Positions 42,078-50,438 of a stretch of 64,000 nt of DNA are shown here, piece by piece. Both the position numbers and the translations under genes were made by a program. The first letter of the stretch is position 1; each line of letters opens with the position of its first letter. The notes beneath the pieces were generated by a model, which had not been told where the DNA came from, did no database searches, and saw nothing but the letters and a program-made list of their open reading frames with translations. The DNA comes from Deltaproteobacteria bacterium HGW-Deltaproteobacteria-6 (GTDB taxonomy: Bacteria > Desulfobacterota > Syntrophia > Syntrophales > Smithellaceae): contig PHAT01000001.1 in assembly GCA_002840435.1 (NCBI GenBank), positions 54,262 to 118,261 of the forward strand, read 5' to 3'.

Positions 42078-42434
42078 ATGAAGAGAAATACAATATTCGG
42101 GTTATTTTTATTATTGTCCGTTGCGATATTGTCAGAGGCGCAAGCGGCCACAATTAATATATCCAATAATTGCAACCAGGATGTAACCGTGTCAGCCTAT
42201 TCGATTCAAACAGCAAGCGCCGGCTATCTATTGGCACAGAAGCTTGCCTACGCACACAACTCCTACACGGTGACCACTTCTTTGCCTGTAAAGTGCATCA
42301 GAACCGAGTTTCCACAGCCTGGTCACTCGACGGAAGGAAAGGCCTTTTATTTTGGCGGAGCAAATAACCTTACTGTCCGCATCATCATGGACCCGCAGAA
42401 CTCAAATTCATGCAGTATATCCGTTACCGAATAA
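42078..42434 (+). CDS. Small exported protein, unrecognised
   Basis: A 118-residue protein with a signal peptide (TIFGLFLLLSVAILSEAQA) and a mature region that looks like a beta sandwich of about 95 residues with three cysteines, for example INISNNCNQDVTVSAYSI and NNLTVRIIMDP. GGAGG precedes the ATG. No domain recognised; thaumatin-like or adhesin-like folds begin with similar strands, but this is only an impression. Neighbours are pncA and another small exported protein. Confidence 0.68.
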   Translation: MKRNTIFGLFLLLSVAILSEAQAATINISNNCNQDVTVSAYSIQTASAGYLLAQKLAYAHNSYTVTTSLPVKCIRTEFPQPGHSTEGKAFYFGGANNLTVRIIMDPQNSNSCSISVTE

Positions 42435-42543
42435 CAGGCTCCGATCTGCTTACATTTGGGAACGCGCCTGAGACCGTGAGTTACACAAACCGGCATGTGA
42501 ATTAATGAAGCGGGTTGGAAAACTTGAAGTGGAGAAACCGGTC

Positions 42544-42900
42544 ATGAAAACAAAATCTGTTGTCCTGATGATGCTCTGTTTGATGGTTTGCGGCGCAGTT
42601 CCGGCATTTGCCGGTTATGATCACAGCACGTGCGTCAGAAATCTCGAAGCACAGGGTCTGGGTGGCCCCGACAATATCTGTCTGCCCGGAACATTCACGG
42701 GCAGTTCGTCTGCTCACCAGTTTTGCGCGCCGCAGGGTCCGTACGTTCCCATTCAGGGCGCCCAATGCCTGAACAGACAAACCGGGGAACGGACAGTGAT
42801 CAGAATGTCGAATCCTTCGGCCGACATGATGGCCTGCCAGATGAAGGGTCGGGATTGGACGTTCAGCTACTGCTATACCTGCTGCGCCGAAGCAAACTGA
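42544..42900 (+). CDS. Small Cys-rich exported protein, unrecognised
   Basis: A 118-residue protein with a signal peptide (KSVVLMMLCLMVCGAVPAFA) and a mature region with eight cysteines, ending in SYCYTCCAEAN. The mature part opens with STCVRNLEAQG, comparable to the CVRN of the protein at 29485. The ATG at 42544 is at the right distance from GGAG; the longer frame from 42505 would push the signal peptide inward. It ends with a weak terminator. Confidence 0.68.
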   Translation: MKTKSVVLMMLCLMVCGAVPAFAGYDHSTCVRNLEAQGLGGPDNICLPGTFTGSSSAHQFCAPQGPYVPIQGAQCLNRQTGERTVIRMSNPSADMMACQMKGRDWTFSYCYTCCAEAN

Positions 42901-42913
42901 AGGCATGAGTCAT

Positions 42914-42936
42914 CGGGCACAGCGCCCGGTCTTTTT
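42914..42936 (+). terminator. Weak intrinsic terminator
   Basis: CGGGC (42914-42918) pairs with GCCCG (42924-42928), and five T follow at 42932-42936. Confidence 0.5.
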
Positions 42937-42996
42937 GCAATGAATGCTTGAATAATTCAGTATGGGCCCTCATTTCTTAAAAAAATGGAGTGACGC

Positions 42997-43812
42997 ATGA
43001 AAGATTACGGTATCGGTCTTAAGCGGCAAGGGCACATCGCCATCATCACCCTCAACCGGCCCGCAAAGCAAAATGCCTTCGACCGGCACATGTGGGATTG
43101 TCTGGATCAGGTGACGGCCGAGCTTGCCTTAAGCCTGCCGCGGGTGATTATCCTTACCGGCGCAGGAAACAAGGCTTTCTCAGCCGGATTCGACGTGAAC
43201 CCGGAAAATCCTTTACTTCGACCATTAATAGCCGCAATAGAGGGGCATGACAAAGGTCCGGCGGATGATCTTGTCCGCCGCATCAGAACAAGCGTCGACC
43301 GCCTTGTGGCGCTGCCGGTTCCGATCATCGCCGCTGTTAACGGACTGGCTTACGGCGGCGGAGCCGAGATTGCCTCCCGCTGTGACCTGCGGGTGATGGA
43401 CCCGGACGCTGTGATTTGTTTCTCCGAGGTGAGGCTCGGCCTCATGCCGGACCAGGGCGGCGTGGTGGGGCTCACCCGTCTGGTGGGAGCGTCAAGAGCT
43501 GCCGACCTCATCCTCACGGCCCGGAAGGTCAGCGCCCGCGAGGCCCTGGCGCTTGGTTTGACCAACCGCATCAGCGCGCCGGGAAAGGCCCTTGAGGAAG
43601 TATTGTCCCTTGCCCTGGCCATTGCAGAAAACGGCCCTCGCGCCGTCCGCCATGCCCTGGCCGTGATCAGGAAAACCTGTGACCTGACCACGGAGGAGGC
43701 TCTGGAACTGGAGACCCGGGAAGCGGTTACCCTCATCGCAAGCGGAGAAAGCATCCACGGGGTTTCGGCTTTTCTCACGCGGCAAAAGCCCGAGTTCCCG
43801 GAACCGGACTGA
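42997..43812 (+). CDS. Enoyl-CoA hydratase/isomerase family protein
   Basis: A 271-residue crotonase. GAGNKAFSAGFD near residue 55, LAYGGGAEIASRCDLRV near 112 (oxyanion hole and first Glu) and FSEVRLGLMPDQGGV near 143 (second Glu) are complete, so hydratase chemistry is likely. No membrane or signal segment. A TGGAGTGA site precedes the ATG. It stands apart from the beta-oxidation operon some 14 kb upstream, and its acyl-CoA substrate is unknown. Confidence 0.9.
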   Translation: MKDYGIGLKRQGHIAIITLNRPAKQNAFDRHMWDCLDQVTAELALSLPRVIILTGAGNKAFSAGFDVNPENPLLRPLIAAIEGHDKGPADDLVRRIRTSVDRLVALPVPIIAAVNGLAYGGGAEIASRCDLRVMDPDAVICFSEVRLGLMPDQGGVVGLTRLVGASRAADLILTARKVSAREALALGLTNRISAPGKALEEVLSLALAIAENGPRAVRHALAVIRKTCDLTTEEALELETREAVTLIASGESIHGVSAFLTRQKPEFPEPD

Positions 43813-43828
43813 GTCGCATTGAAAAAAA

Positions 43829-43899
43829 TGTCATTCCGAATCCCGATGCGTCGGGATGAGAAATCTTAATATCCCGCGTAATACTCGGGGACAATGACA
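43829..43899. repeat. Dispersed hairpin repeat, copy 3
   Basis: Begins TGTCATTCCGAATCCCGATG and ends in ACAATGACA. Its first 45 bases are nearly the reverse complement of 49128-49171. The rest of the gap to 44112 shows no gene. Confidence 0.75.
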
Positions 43900-44112
43900 A
43901 CGCCGCGCTTTATTGTCTCTTGATCTTTTTTGCCGATCAATGTTATCAATAAGCCGGACCAAGAGTGCCGGAACTGCCACCGCTGGTTTTTCTCACCATG
44001 TTACGCAACGTATTCATCACCGCCGGCATGTGTTAAATCGTAAAACGACTTAAGAAAGCATTATCCCGCTTCAAAGCATATCCGGAAATAGACACTGATC
44101 AACAGAGGTTGC

Positions 44113-47094
44113 GTGAACATGAATTTACAATCTCTCATTGTCCATCTGATTTCCAGCCGAAAGAGGCAGCTTTATCTGATCGGCATTATTACCGTGCTTT
44201 CCCAGCTTATTACGGTTGTCATGAACATTGCCAATAGTCTGATCTGGTGGGGGCGCATCGACCCGGACCTCCTTTTGATCGGCTGCATCGATTCCTTCAT
44301 CGCCACAAGCATCCTGGCTCCCTTATTCATCTATTTGATTAAGAAGTCTTTCAATCTCGACGAGATGAATCATCAGCTTCAAAAGGAAGCAAACGATCGG
44401 GGCCTGCTGGAAGAGGCGCTCAAGAAGAGCGAAGATAAATACCGGACGCTGATTGAAACAACGGATACCGGTTTTGTCATCATTGATCAGGACGGCCGTG
44501 TGCAGGACGCCAATCCCGAATATGTGCGCCTTTCCGGACACGCTGCTTTAAGCGAAATAATGGGCAGAAGCGTTATTGAGTGGACTGCCGATTACGAAAA
44601 AGAAAAAAACGCGGCCGCCGTGAAAGCATGTTTTGATAAAGGATACATCAGAAACTTTGAAATTGACTATGTGGACGCCAAAGGCGCCGTTACCCCGATT
44701 GAGCTCAATGCCACATGCCTGGAAGTCGGCGGGAAGACGCACACGCTAACGATCTGCCGTGACATTTCCGAGCGCAGAAAAATTGAAAATGAATTGCAAA
44801 ATCTGGCATCCATCGTCCGGCACTCGAGCGATCTCATTAATCTGGCGGCCGGTGACGGGAAGATGATCTTTCTTAACGAAGCGGGCTGCGAGATGGTCGG
44901 GATTGAGCAGGAAATGGTAAACGAGCACAATATCATGGATATTGTTCCGGATCACCTGATCGGGCTTGTCAAAACGGAACTCTTGCCCGCGCTCCGGAGA
45001 GGTGCTGCCTGGGAAGGTGAGCTTCAATACAAAAATCTGAAAACCGGCAGTATTGTTGATGTGTATGCAACAACATTTATCATCACAAATCCCGTCAGCA
45101 AGGCGGCGCTTTGTTATGCCAATGTTTCCCGCAATATCACTGACCGCAAGCGGGCGGATATGCAGCTTAAAGAGGCGGAGCATAAATTCCGCACCATCGC
45201 GGACCTGACCTATGATTGGGAGAACTGGGTCGGCGCCGACGGCAAGCTCATCTGGGTAAGTCCATCCGTCTTGCGTGTGACGGGTTACTCGGTTTCCGAA
45301 TGCATGTCCATGCCGGACTTCCCGTTTCCGATGATTCATCCGGATTATGGCGTCAGGACCCTGGAAAAAATGCGGTCGGCCGACAAGCAGCCGCAGAACG
45401 ATCTCGAATTCCGCATCATCCGGAAAGACGGAGCGGTCCGCTGGGTAGCGGCCTCCACCAATCCGGTTTTCACCGAGGAGGGTCAAAGCGCGGGGCATCG
45501 TACCAGCATCAGGGACGTCACGGACCGTAAGCTCTCGGAAGATGCGGTGCGCCGGAGTGAAGAAAAATATCGAACCATTCTGGAAAGCATCGACGAAGGC
45601 TATTTCGAACAAAACCTTGCCGGCGACTTTATTTTTTTAAGCGATTCCATGTATAAAATATACGGGTATCCCCGGCAAGAATTAATGGGCATGAATTACA
45701 AACTGTACACGGATAAGGAGAGCGGGAAAAAGTGCCTCCAGGTTTACCGGAAAATCCTGGAGACAGGAAAACCCGATAAGGTTGTCGATTTTGACATTAT
45801 CAGGAAAGACGCGACCAGAAGACATATTGAGTCATCGGTATCCCTGCAGAAAGATTCCGCGGGCAATCCCATAGCGTTTCGGGGTGTCGTCCGGGACGTC
45901 ACCGACCGCAGGAAAGCCGATAAGGAAAAACGGGATCTGGAAGAACGCCTGCAGCGGGCGGAGAAAATGGAGGCGCTGGGAACACTGGCCGGCGGCGTTG
46001 CCCACGATCTCAACAATGTCCTCGGCGTTATCGTCGGCTATGCGGAACTGCTGCTTGCCGAGGTTAATCCGGTAAGCCCGGTCACGCCGCGCCTGACGAA
46101 AATTATGAGCGGCAGCGAAAAAGCCGCCGCGATCGTGCAGGATCTGCTGACGCTGGCGAGAAGAGGGGTTCCCGGCCGGAAAGTGCTGAACCTGAACAGG
46201 ATCATTTACGATTATCAACATTCACCGGAGCTGGAAAAACAATCTTCATATCATTCCGGCGTGCGCATCAAACTCGATCTGGATGCCGGCCTGCTGAACA
46301 TTTCCGGCTCCGCCGTTCATCTGGGCAAGGTGATAGCCAATCTTGCCGCAAACGCCTTTGAGGCCATGCCCCTAGGCGGGACGCTGACCATCAAAACAGC
46401 CAATCAATATCTGGATAAACCGCTTTACGGTTATGACGCGGTCCGCGAAGGGGATTATGTTGTCCTGAGCGTGACGGATACGGGGGAAGGCATCGCGCCT
46501 GCGGATCTGCAACGCATCTTCGAGCCGTTTTACACCAAGAAAGTTATGGGAAGAAGCGGGACGGGATTGGGCCTGGCGGTTGTCTGGGGAACGATGAAAG
46601 ATCATCAGGGCTACATTAACGTCCGGAGCGAAGAAGGAAAGGGCAGCACTTTCACCCTGTATTTTCCCGTGACAAGGGAAGCACTGTCCGCGGAAGATGT
46701 GTCGGCATCTCTTGCCGAATACATGGGAAAGGGTGAAACCATTCTGGTCGTGGATGATGTGAAGGAGCAGCGCGATCTGGCGTCCGAGATGCTGGGGAAA
46801 TTGAATTACCGGGTATCCAGCGTCGGCAGCGGTGAGGAAGCGGTAGCCTACATCAATAAGCATCAAACGGATTTGATGGTTCTGGATATGATTATGGAAC
46901 CGGGGATGGACGGGTTGGATACCTACAAAAAGGTTCTGGAAATCAGGCCCGGTCAAAAGGCGATTATTGTCAGCGGTTTTTCGGAAACCGAGCGGGTGAA
47001 TGAGGCCCACGCTCTGGGCGCGGGGGCCTACCTGAGAAAACCCTATATCACGGAAAAACTGGGTCTGGCTGTAAGAAAGGAACTGGATAAATAG
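44113..47094 (+). CDS. Membrane-anchored PAS hybrid histidine kinase with receiver (HK3)
   Basis: A 993-residue kinase, third of its kind here but with a membrane anchor. Two hydrophobic segments lie at about residues 18-42 and 52-75 (LYLIGIITVLSQLITVVMN; IATSILAPLFIYLI). Then four PAS units (about 105-230, 235-350, 355-475, 485-605), HisKA with GGVAHDLNN near 625, HATPase_c (TDTGEGIAP, GTGLGLAVVWG) and a receiver (VVDD, MVLDMIMEPG, GAYLRKPY). The PAS units differ more from HK1/HK2 than the kinase core does. GTG 44113 or ATG 44119 could be the start. No regulator with an output domain is adjacent. Confidence 0.92.
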   Translation: MNMNLQSLIVHLISSRKRQLYLIGIITVLSQLITVVMNIANSLIWWGRIDPDLLLIGCIDSFIATSILAPLFIYLIKKSFNLDEMNHQLQKEANDRGLLEEALKKSEDKYRTLIETTDTGFVIIDQDGRVQDANPEYVRLSGHAALSEIMGRSVIEWTADYEKEKNAAAVKACFDKGYIRNFEIDYVDAKGAVTPIELNATCLEVGGKTHTLTICRDISERRKIENELQNLASIVRHSSDLINLAAGDGKMIFLNEAGCEMVGIEQEMVNEHNIMDIVPDHLIGLVKTELLPALRRGAAWEGELQYKNLKTGSIVDVYATTFIITNPVSKAALCYANVSRNITDRKRADMQLKEAEHKFRTIADLTYDWENWVGADGKLIWVSPSVLRVTGYSVSECMSMPDFPFPMIHPDYGVRTLEKMRSADKQPQNDLEFRIIRKDGAVRWVAASTNPVFTEEGQSAGHRTSIRDVTDRKLSEDAVRRSEEKYRTILESIDEGYFEQNLAGDFIFLSDSMYKIYGYPRQELMGMNYKLYTDKESGKKCLQVYRKILETGKPDKVVDFDIIRKDATRRHIESSVSLQKDSAGNPIAFRGVVRDVTDRRKADKEKRDLEERLQRAEKMEALGTLAGGVAHDLNNVLGVIVGYAELLLAEVNPVSPVTPRLTKIMSGSEKAAAIVQDLLTLARRGVPGRKVLNLNRIIYDYQHSPELEKQSSYHSGVRIKLDLDAGLLNISGSAVHLGKVIANLAANAFEAMPLGGTLTIKTANQYLDKPLYGYDAVREGDYVVLSVTDTGEGIAPADLQRIFEPFYTKKVMGRSGTGLGLAVVWGTMKDHQGYINVRSEEGKGSTFTLYFPVTREALSAEDVSASLAEYMGKGETILVVDDVKEQRDLASEMLGKLNYRVSSVGSGEEAVAYINKHQTDLMVLDMIMEPGMDGLDTYKKVLEIRPGQKAIIVSGFSETERVNEAHALGAGAYLRKPYITEKLGLAVRKELDK

Positions 47095-47282
47095 CCGGGC
47101 AGGGGAAGGGGGCAAATCTGTGTCAATATCCGGGGTGTCGCAGTGCGGAGATTGAACGCTCTTTCAGACTCCGGGTTCATCTTCATTCCGGCGGATCATC
47201 ATTATCTTCACCTGCGATCCGCCGCCCTGCTGTTTGCGGGATTTGGTGGCAATATCAGGAAAAATATTCTAGCATCTCATCC

Positions 47283-48392
47283 ATGGAACAATCAGAACGA
47301 TACATGGCCCTTGATGTATTGAGGGGAATAACGGTTGCGCTCATGATTCTGGTGAATACGCCGGGAAGCTGGCAACATGTTTATCCGTTGCTCACGCATT
47401 CCAAATGGCACGGTTGCACACTGACGGACCTGGTGTTTCCTTTTTTCCTTTTTGCTGTCGGCGTATCTCTGTTTTTTTCGCTGGCCGGATATCAAAACAA
47501 ATCGGGCAAGGAAGCCCTCCGGCGTGTCGGACGCCGAACGCTTTTGATTTTTGCTCTGGGAATCTTTATCAACTCCTATCCCCAATGGATGACGGATTAT
47601 TCGCAATTGAGAATCATGGGTGTGCTGCAGAGAATTGCCGTGGCATACGGCATTGCCGCGCTGATCGTCCTTGCCTGGCCGCGCAGATGGCTGCCCGGCA
47701 TCGGCGCTTTTATTCTGCTGTCCTGCTGGGGCATCCTTTATTTTTTCGGCGGTTCAGACCCTTACAGTCTTTCCGGAAATGCCGCCATCCCGCTGGACCG
47801 GGCCATCCTGGGTGAAAACCATCTTTATCGCGGCTTTGGAATACCCTTCGACCCGGAGGGAATACTCGGTTCCCTGCCGTCGGCCGTCACCGTTCTCACA
47901 GGTTATCTGGCAGGAATGATGATCAGGGAAACAGGGGGAAATCAAGCGCTCTCCAGGCTGGTTTTATCCGGCAGCGCCTTGACTGTCGCCGGATGCCTCT
48001 GGGGGGTGGTGCTGCCCATCAACAAGCCTTTATGGACCGGTTCATACGTGCTCTATACGGCGGGTCTTGCCACCCTCTTGTTTGCCCTGCTCATTTATAT
48101 CATTGACGTGAAGAAATATAAAAAATGGAGTCTGCTCTTTTCGGTTTTCGGCATGAATCCTCTCCTGCTTTTTATTCTGTCGGTTGTCTGGGGCAAAACG
48201 CTGCGCCTCCTGATCCTTATTCCCGACGGCTTTGGCCATCCGATGCCCGGAAACGCCTGGCTGTATCAAAATATCTTTGTGCCGCTGGCCGGCAGCATGA
48301 ACGGCTCACTCGCGTTTGCGCTGGCGCACATCGTATTCTTCTGGCTGGTCGGATATGTTTTTTACAGACGCCGGTTTTTTGTCAAAATATGA
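47283..48392 (+). CDS. NagX-like (DUF5009) membrane acyltransferase
   Basis: A 369-residue protein with about ten membrane spans. The opening ALDVLRGITVALMILVNTPG, the WHGCTLTDLVFPFFLFAVGVS segment and the final span set resemble heparan-alpha-glucosaminide N-acetyltransferase relatives (NagX/DUF5009), which move an acetyl group onto an amino sugar across the membrane. No ribosome site is evident at ATG 47283. Whether it acts on peptidoglycan, polysaccharide or imported sugars cannot be read. Confidence 0.85.
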   Translation: MEQSERYMALDVLRGITVALMILVNTPGSWQHVYPLLTHSKWHGCTLTDLVFPFFLFAVGVSLFFSLAGYQNKSGKEALRRVGRRTLLIFALGIFINSYPQWMTDYSQLRIMGVLQRIAVAYGIAALIVLAWPRRWLPGIGAFILLSCWGILYFFGGSDPYSLSGNAAIPLDRAILGENHLYRGFGIPFDPEGILGSLPSAVTVLTGYLAGMMIRETGGNQALSRLVLSGSALTVAGCLWGVVLPINKPLWTGSYVLYTAGLATLLFALLIYIIDVKKYKKWSLLFSVFGMNPLLLFILSVVWGKTLRLLILIPDGFGHPMPGNAWLYQNIFVPLAGSMNGSLAFALAHIVFFWLVGYVFYRRRFFVKI

Positions 48393-48602
48393 TGAATGAT
48401 GATAAAAGACAGACGCAGGGACACCCGAAAATTCCAGCGGCGATTCATTCCGGTTGTTAATCATCCATTTGCTTAGGCGATTGTAAGGTAATTCCCATCG
48501 ACTTTTCAGGAATGGTCAGCTGTGGTATTGAAGGACCAATGATGCTAAAATGGCTTCTATACAAATGAGAAAACGGTGCACAAGATAACAAGGAGGCTGT
48601 CT

Positions 48603-49004
48603 ATGTTCCAGATTGTAAGAACTGAAACGTTCGAGGACAAGCAGATAATATTTAAAGAGGGAACCTTTGGCGACTGGATGTATATCATCGAAGAAGGAGG
48701 CGTGGAGATTTCCCGGACCGTCGGAGGCAAGAAGGTTATTCTTGCCAATCTGGAAGAAGGAGAAATCATCGGCGAAGTGGCTTATATTTCCAGGAACGGG
48801 CGTTCGGCTACGGCAATAGCGATTGGTAAAACCAAACTTGGAACAATCGATCGCCAGCATTTTGACAACGAGTTCAATGAACTCTCCCATGAATTTCAAG
48901 CGATTTTGAAAACGATGGCCCTGCGCCTGGGAAGGACAACCGAATTTCTGATGGAATGTCATGAAAAACTCAATAAGCAATCAGCCTCTAAAAACGATAA
49001 ATAA
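48603..49004 (+). CDS. Cyclic-nucleotide-binding domain protein
   Basis: A 133-residue single cNMP-binding domain: FKEGTFGDWMYIIEEG (beta 1-3), EEGEIIGEVAYISRNGRSAT (phosphate-binding cassette with GE and RSAT) and C-terminal helices (LMECHEKLNK). No HTH or channel domain is attached, so it is a stand-alone sensor or subunit. AAGGAGG before the ATG at 48603 sets the start; the nine extra residues upstream are not supported. Its ligand could come from the cyclase at 36125, but nothing in the sequence proves the link. Terminator follows at 49075. Confidence 0.88.
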   Translation: MFQIVRTETFEDKQIIFKEGTFGDWMYIIEEGGVEISRTVGGKKVILANLEEGEIIGEVAYISRNGRSATAIAIGKTKLGTIDRQHFDNEFNELSHEFQAILKTMALRLGRTTEFLMECHEKLNKQSASKNDK

Positions 49005-49074
49005 ATCCGCCGTGCACTTTCCGATCGAAGCCCCGCACGCGTGACCTCGCGTGCCTTCAGCGTATCACGTCATC

Positions 49075-49116
49075 AGGTTATTCGCGGGGTCATACTCGGC
49101 GAATAACCTTGTTTTT
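49075..49116 (+). terminator. Intrinsic terminator after the cNMP-binding gene
   Basis: AGGTTATTCGC (49075-49085) and GCGAATAACCT (49099-49109) pair over 11 bases with a 13-base loop, followed by T-run 49112-49116. Confidence 0.8.
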
Positions 49117-49127
49117 AATAATTCAAG

Positions 49128-49171
49128 GTATTAAGATTCCTCATCCCGAGGTATCGGGATTCGGAATGACA
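49128..49171. repeat. Dispersed hairpin repeat, copy 4 (inverted)
   Basis: GGTATTAAGATTCCTCATCC, then ATCGGGATTCGGAATGACA: inverted relative to copy 3 at 43829, with only a few differences over about 45 bases. Confidence 0.75.
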
Positions 49172-49253
49172 ATCTTTCCTGTTGCAACACAGTCTGTCTG
49201 CAGGATAACAGGTTGGTAAATTTCCGTCGCAGGTATGGTTTAGAAAGCAGATC

Positions 49254-50408
49254 ATGATCAGTCCCGCAAAAAAATTATTTTACCTTATCGAATTAATCAA
49301 TTGCTATGCCGCCGTCTACTATTCCAATTTCATCTTTTTTTATCTGCGGCGCACCTTCGGTTTCGGTGAACTGGAAAATCTGCTGACGGCCGCCCTTGGC
49401 GGCTTTATCTATATTTTCGCCGCCTGGCAGGGCGGCAAACTGGCCCAGCGCTACGGTTGTATCCGGATGCTTGCCCTGGGTTCCTGCGTGGTTATTTTGT
49501 CCCTGGCCCTGGGGATGGCATTTACTACCGCAACGGCTCAGGTCATGGTGTTTTGCCTGTGGACATCAGGCGTCTGCTTTATCTGGCCTGCCCTGGAAAT
49601 ACTGATCAGCGACCGGGCGGGTGCGGATCTTGCGAAGATGGTCGGCATCTATAATGTCACCTGGGCCGGCGGCGCCGCGGTGGCATATTTTACAACCGGT
49701 CTGCTGATTGAAAAACTGGGCATGTCGAGTCTGTTCTGGCTGCCGCTGGGGCTTACTGCAATCGAACTTGCCCTACTGCCTTTCGCTGCAAAATGGCTGA
49801 AAAAAGAGGACGATCTTCCCCGTCAGGAGGAGCCCGTCACCTCGGCGATCCATCTGCCGGACACCGGGCGGTTTCTGCGGATGGCCTGGATAGCCAATCC
49901 CTTTTCCTATGTGGCGATCAACACCGTCATCCCGCTGATTCCTTCCATTGCGGAAAAACTTGACCTTTCCACAGGCATGGCGGGCATTGTCTGCTCCTTC
50001 TGGATGTTTGCCAGGCTGGCTGCATTTGCGATCTTCTGGCACTGGACGGGCTGGCACTACCGTTTCCGCTGGCTGGCCGGCTCATGTCTTTTGATGATCG
50101 TCTGTTTCTTTGTGATGCTCATGACGCAATCGCTCGGATTGCTGATGCTTGCGCAATTAGGCTTCGGCCTGTCGATCGGACTGATCTATTACTCATCCCT
50201 CTATTATTCCATGAACGTGCCGGAAAATCAGGGGTTAAACGCGGGTCTTCATGAGGCGATGATCGGAACGGGTTTGTTTATCGGTCCGGCTTTCGGCGCC
50301 GCCACCCTCTATCTTTTTCCTGCCGCTGTCGGCGCCTGGTCCGTGGGCGGCCTGCTGTGTCTGGGCTTTTCCGGCCTGCTGTTTGTCAGGCATTACCGGA
50401 AAAAGTAG
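49254..50408 (+). CDS. MFS transporter
   Basis: A 384-residue protein with about twelve spans. GGKLAQRYGCIRML after the second span is the cytoplasmic MFS signature A-like loop, with a matching region in the second half (ARLAAFAIFWHWTGW). No subfamily is recognised; the size suggests a drug or metabolite exporter type. There is no good ribosome site at ATG 49254. It is convergent with purD, with 30 bases between the stops. Confidence 0.82.
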   Translation: MISPAKKLFYLIELINCYAAVYYSNFIFFYLRRTFGFGELENLLTAALGGFIYIFAAWQGGKLAQRYGCIRMLALGSCVVILSLALGMAFTTATAQVMVFCLWTSGVCFIWPALEILISDRAGADLAKMVGIYNVTWAGGAAVAYFTTGLLIEKLGMSSLFWLPLGLTAIELALLPFAAKWLKKEDDLPRQEEPVTSAIHLPDTGRFLRMAWIANPFSYVAINTVIPLIPSIAEKLDLSTGMAGIVCSFWMFARLAAFAIFWHWTGWHYRFRWLAGSCLLMIVCFFVMLMTQSLGLLMLAQLGFGLSIGLIYYSSLYYSMNVPENQGLNAGLHEAMIGTGLFIGPAFGAATLYLFPAAVGAWSVGGLLCLGFSGLLFVRHYRKK

Positions 50409-50438
50409 TCAGCGGTTGTGCAACACGTCCTGGTTTGA

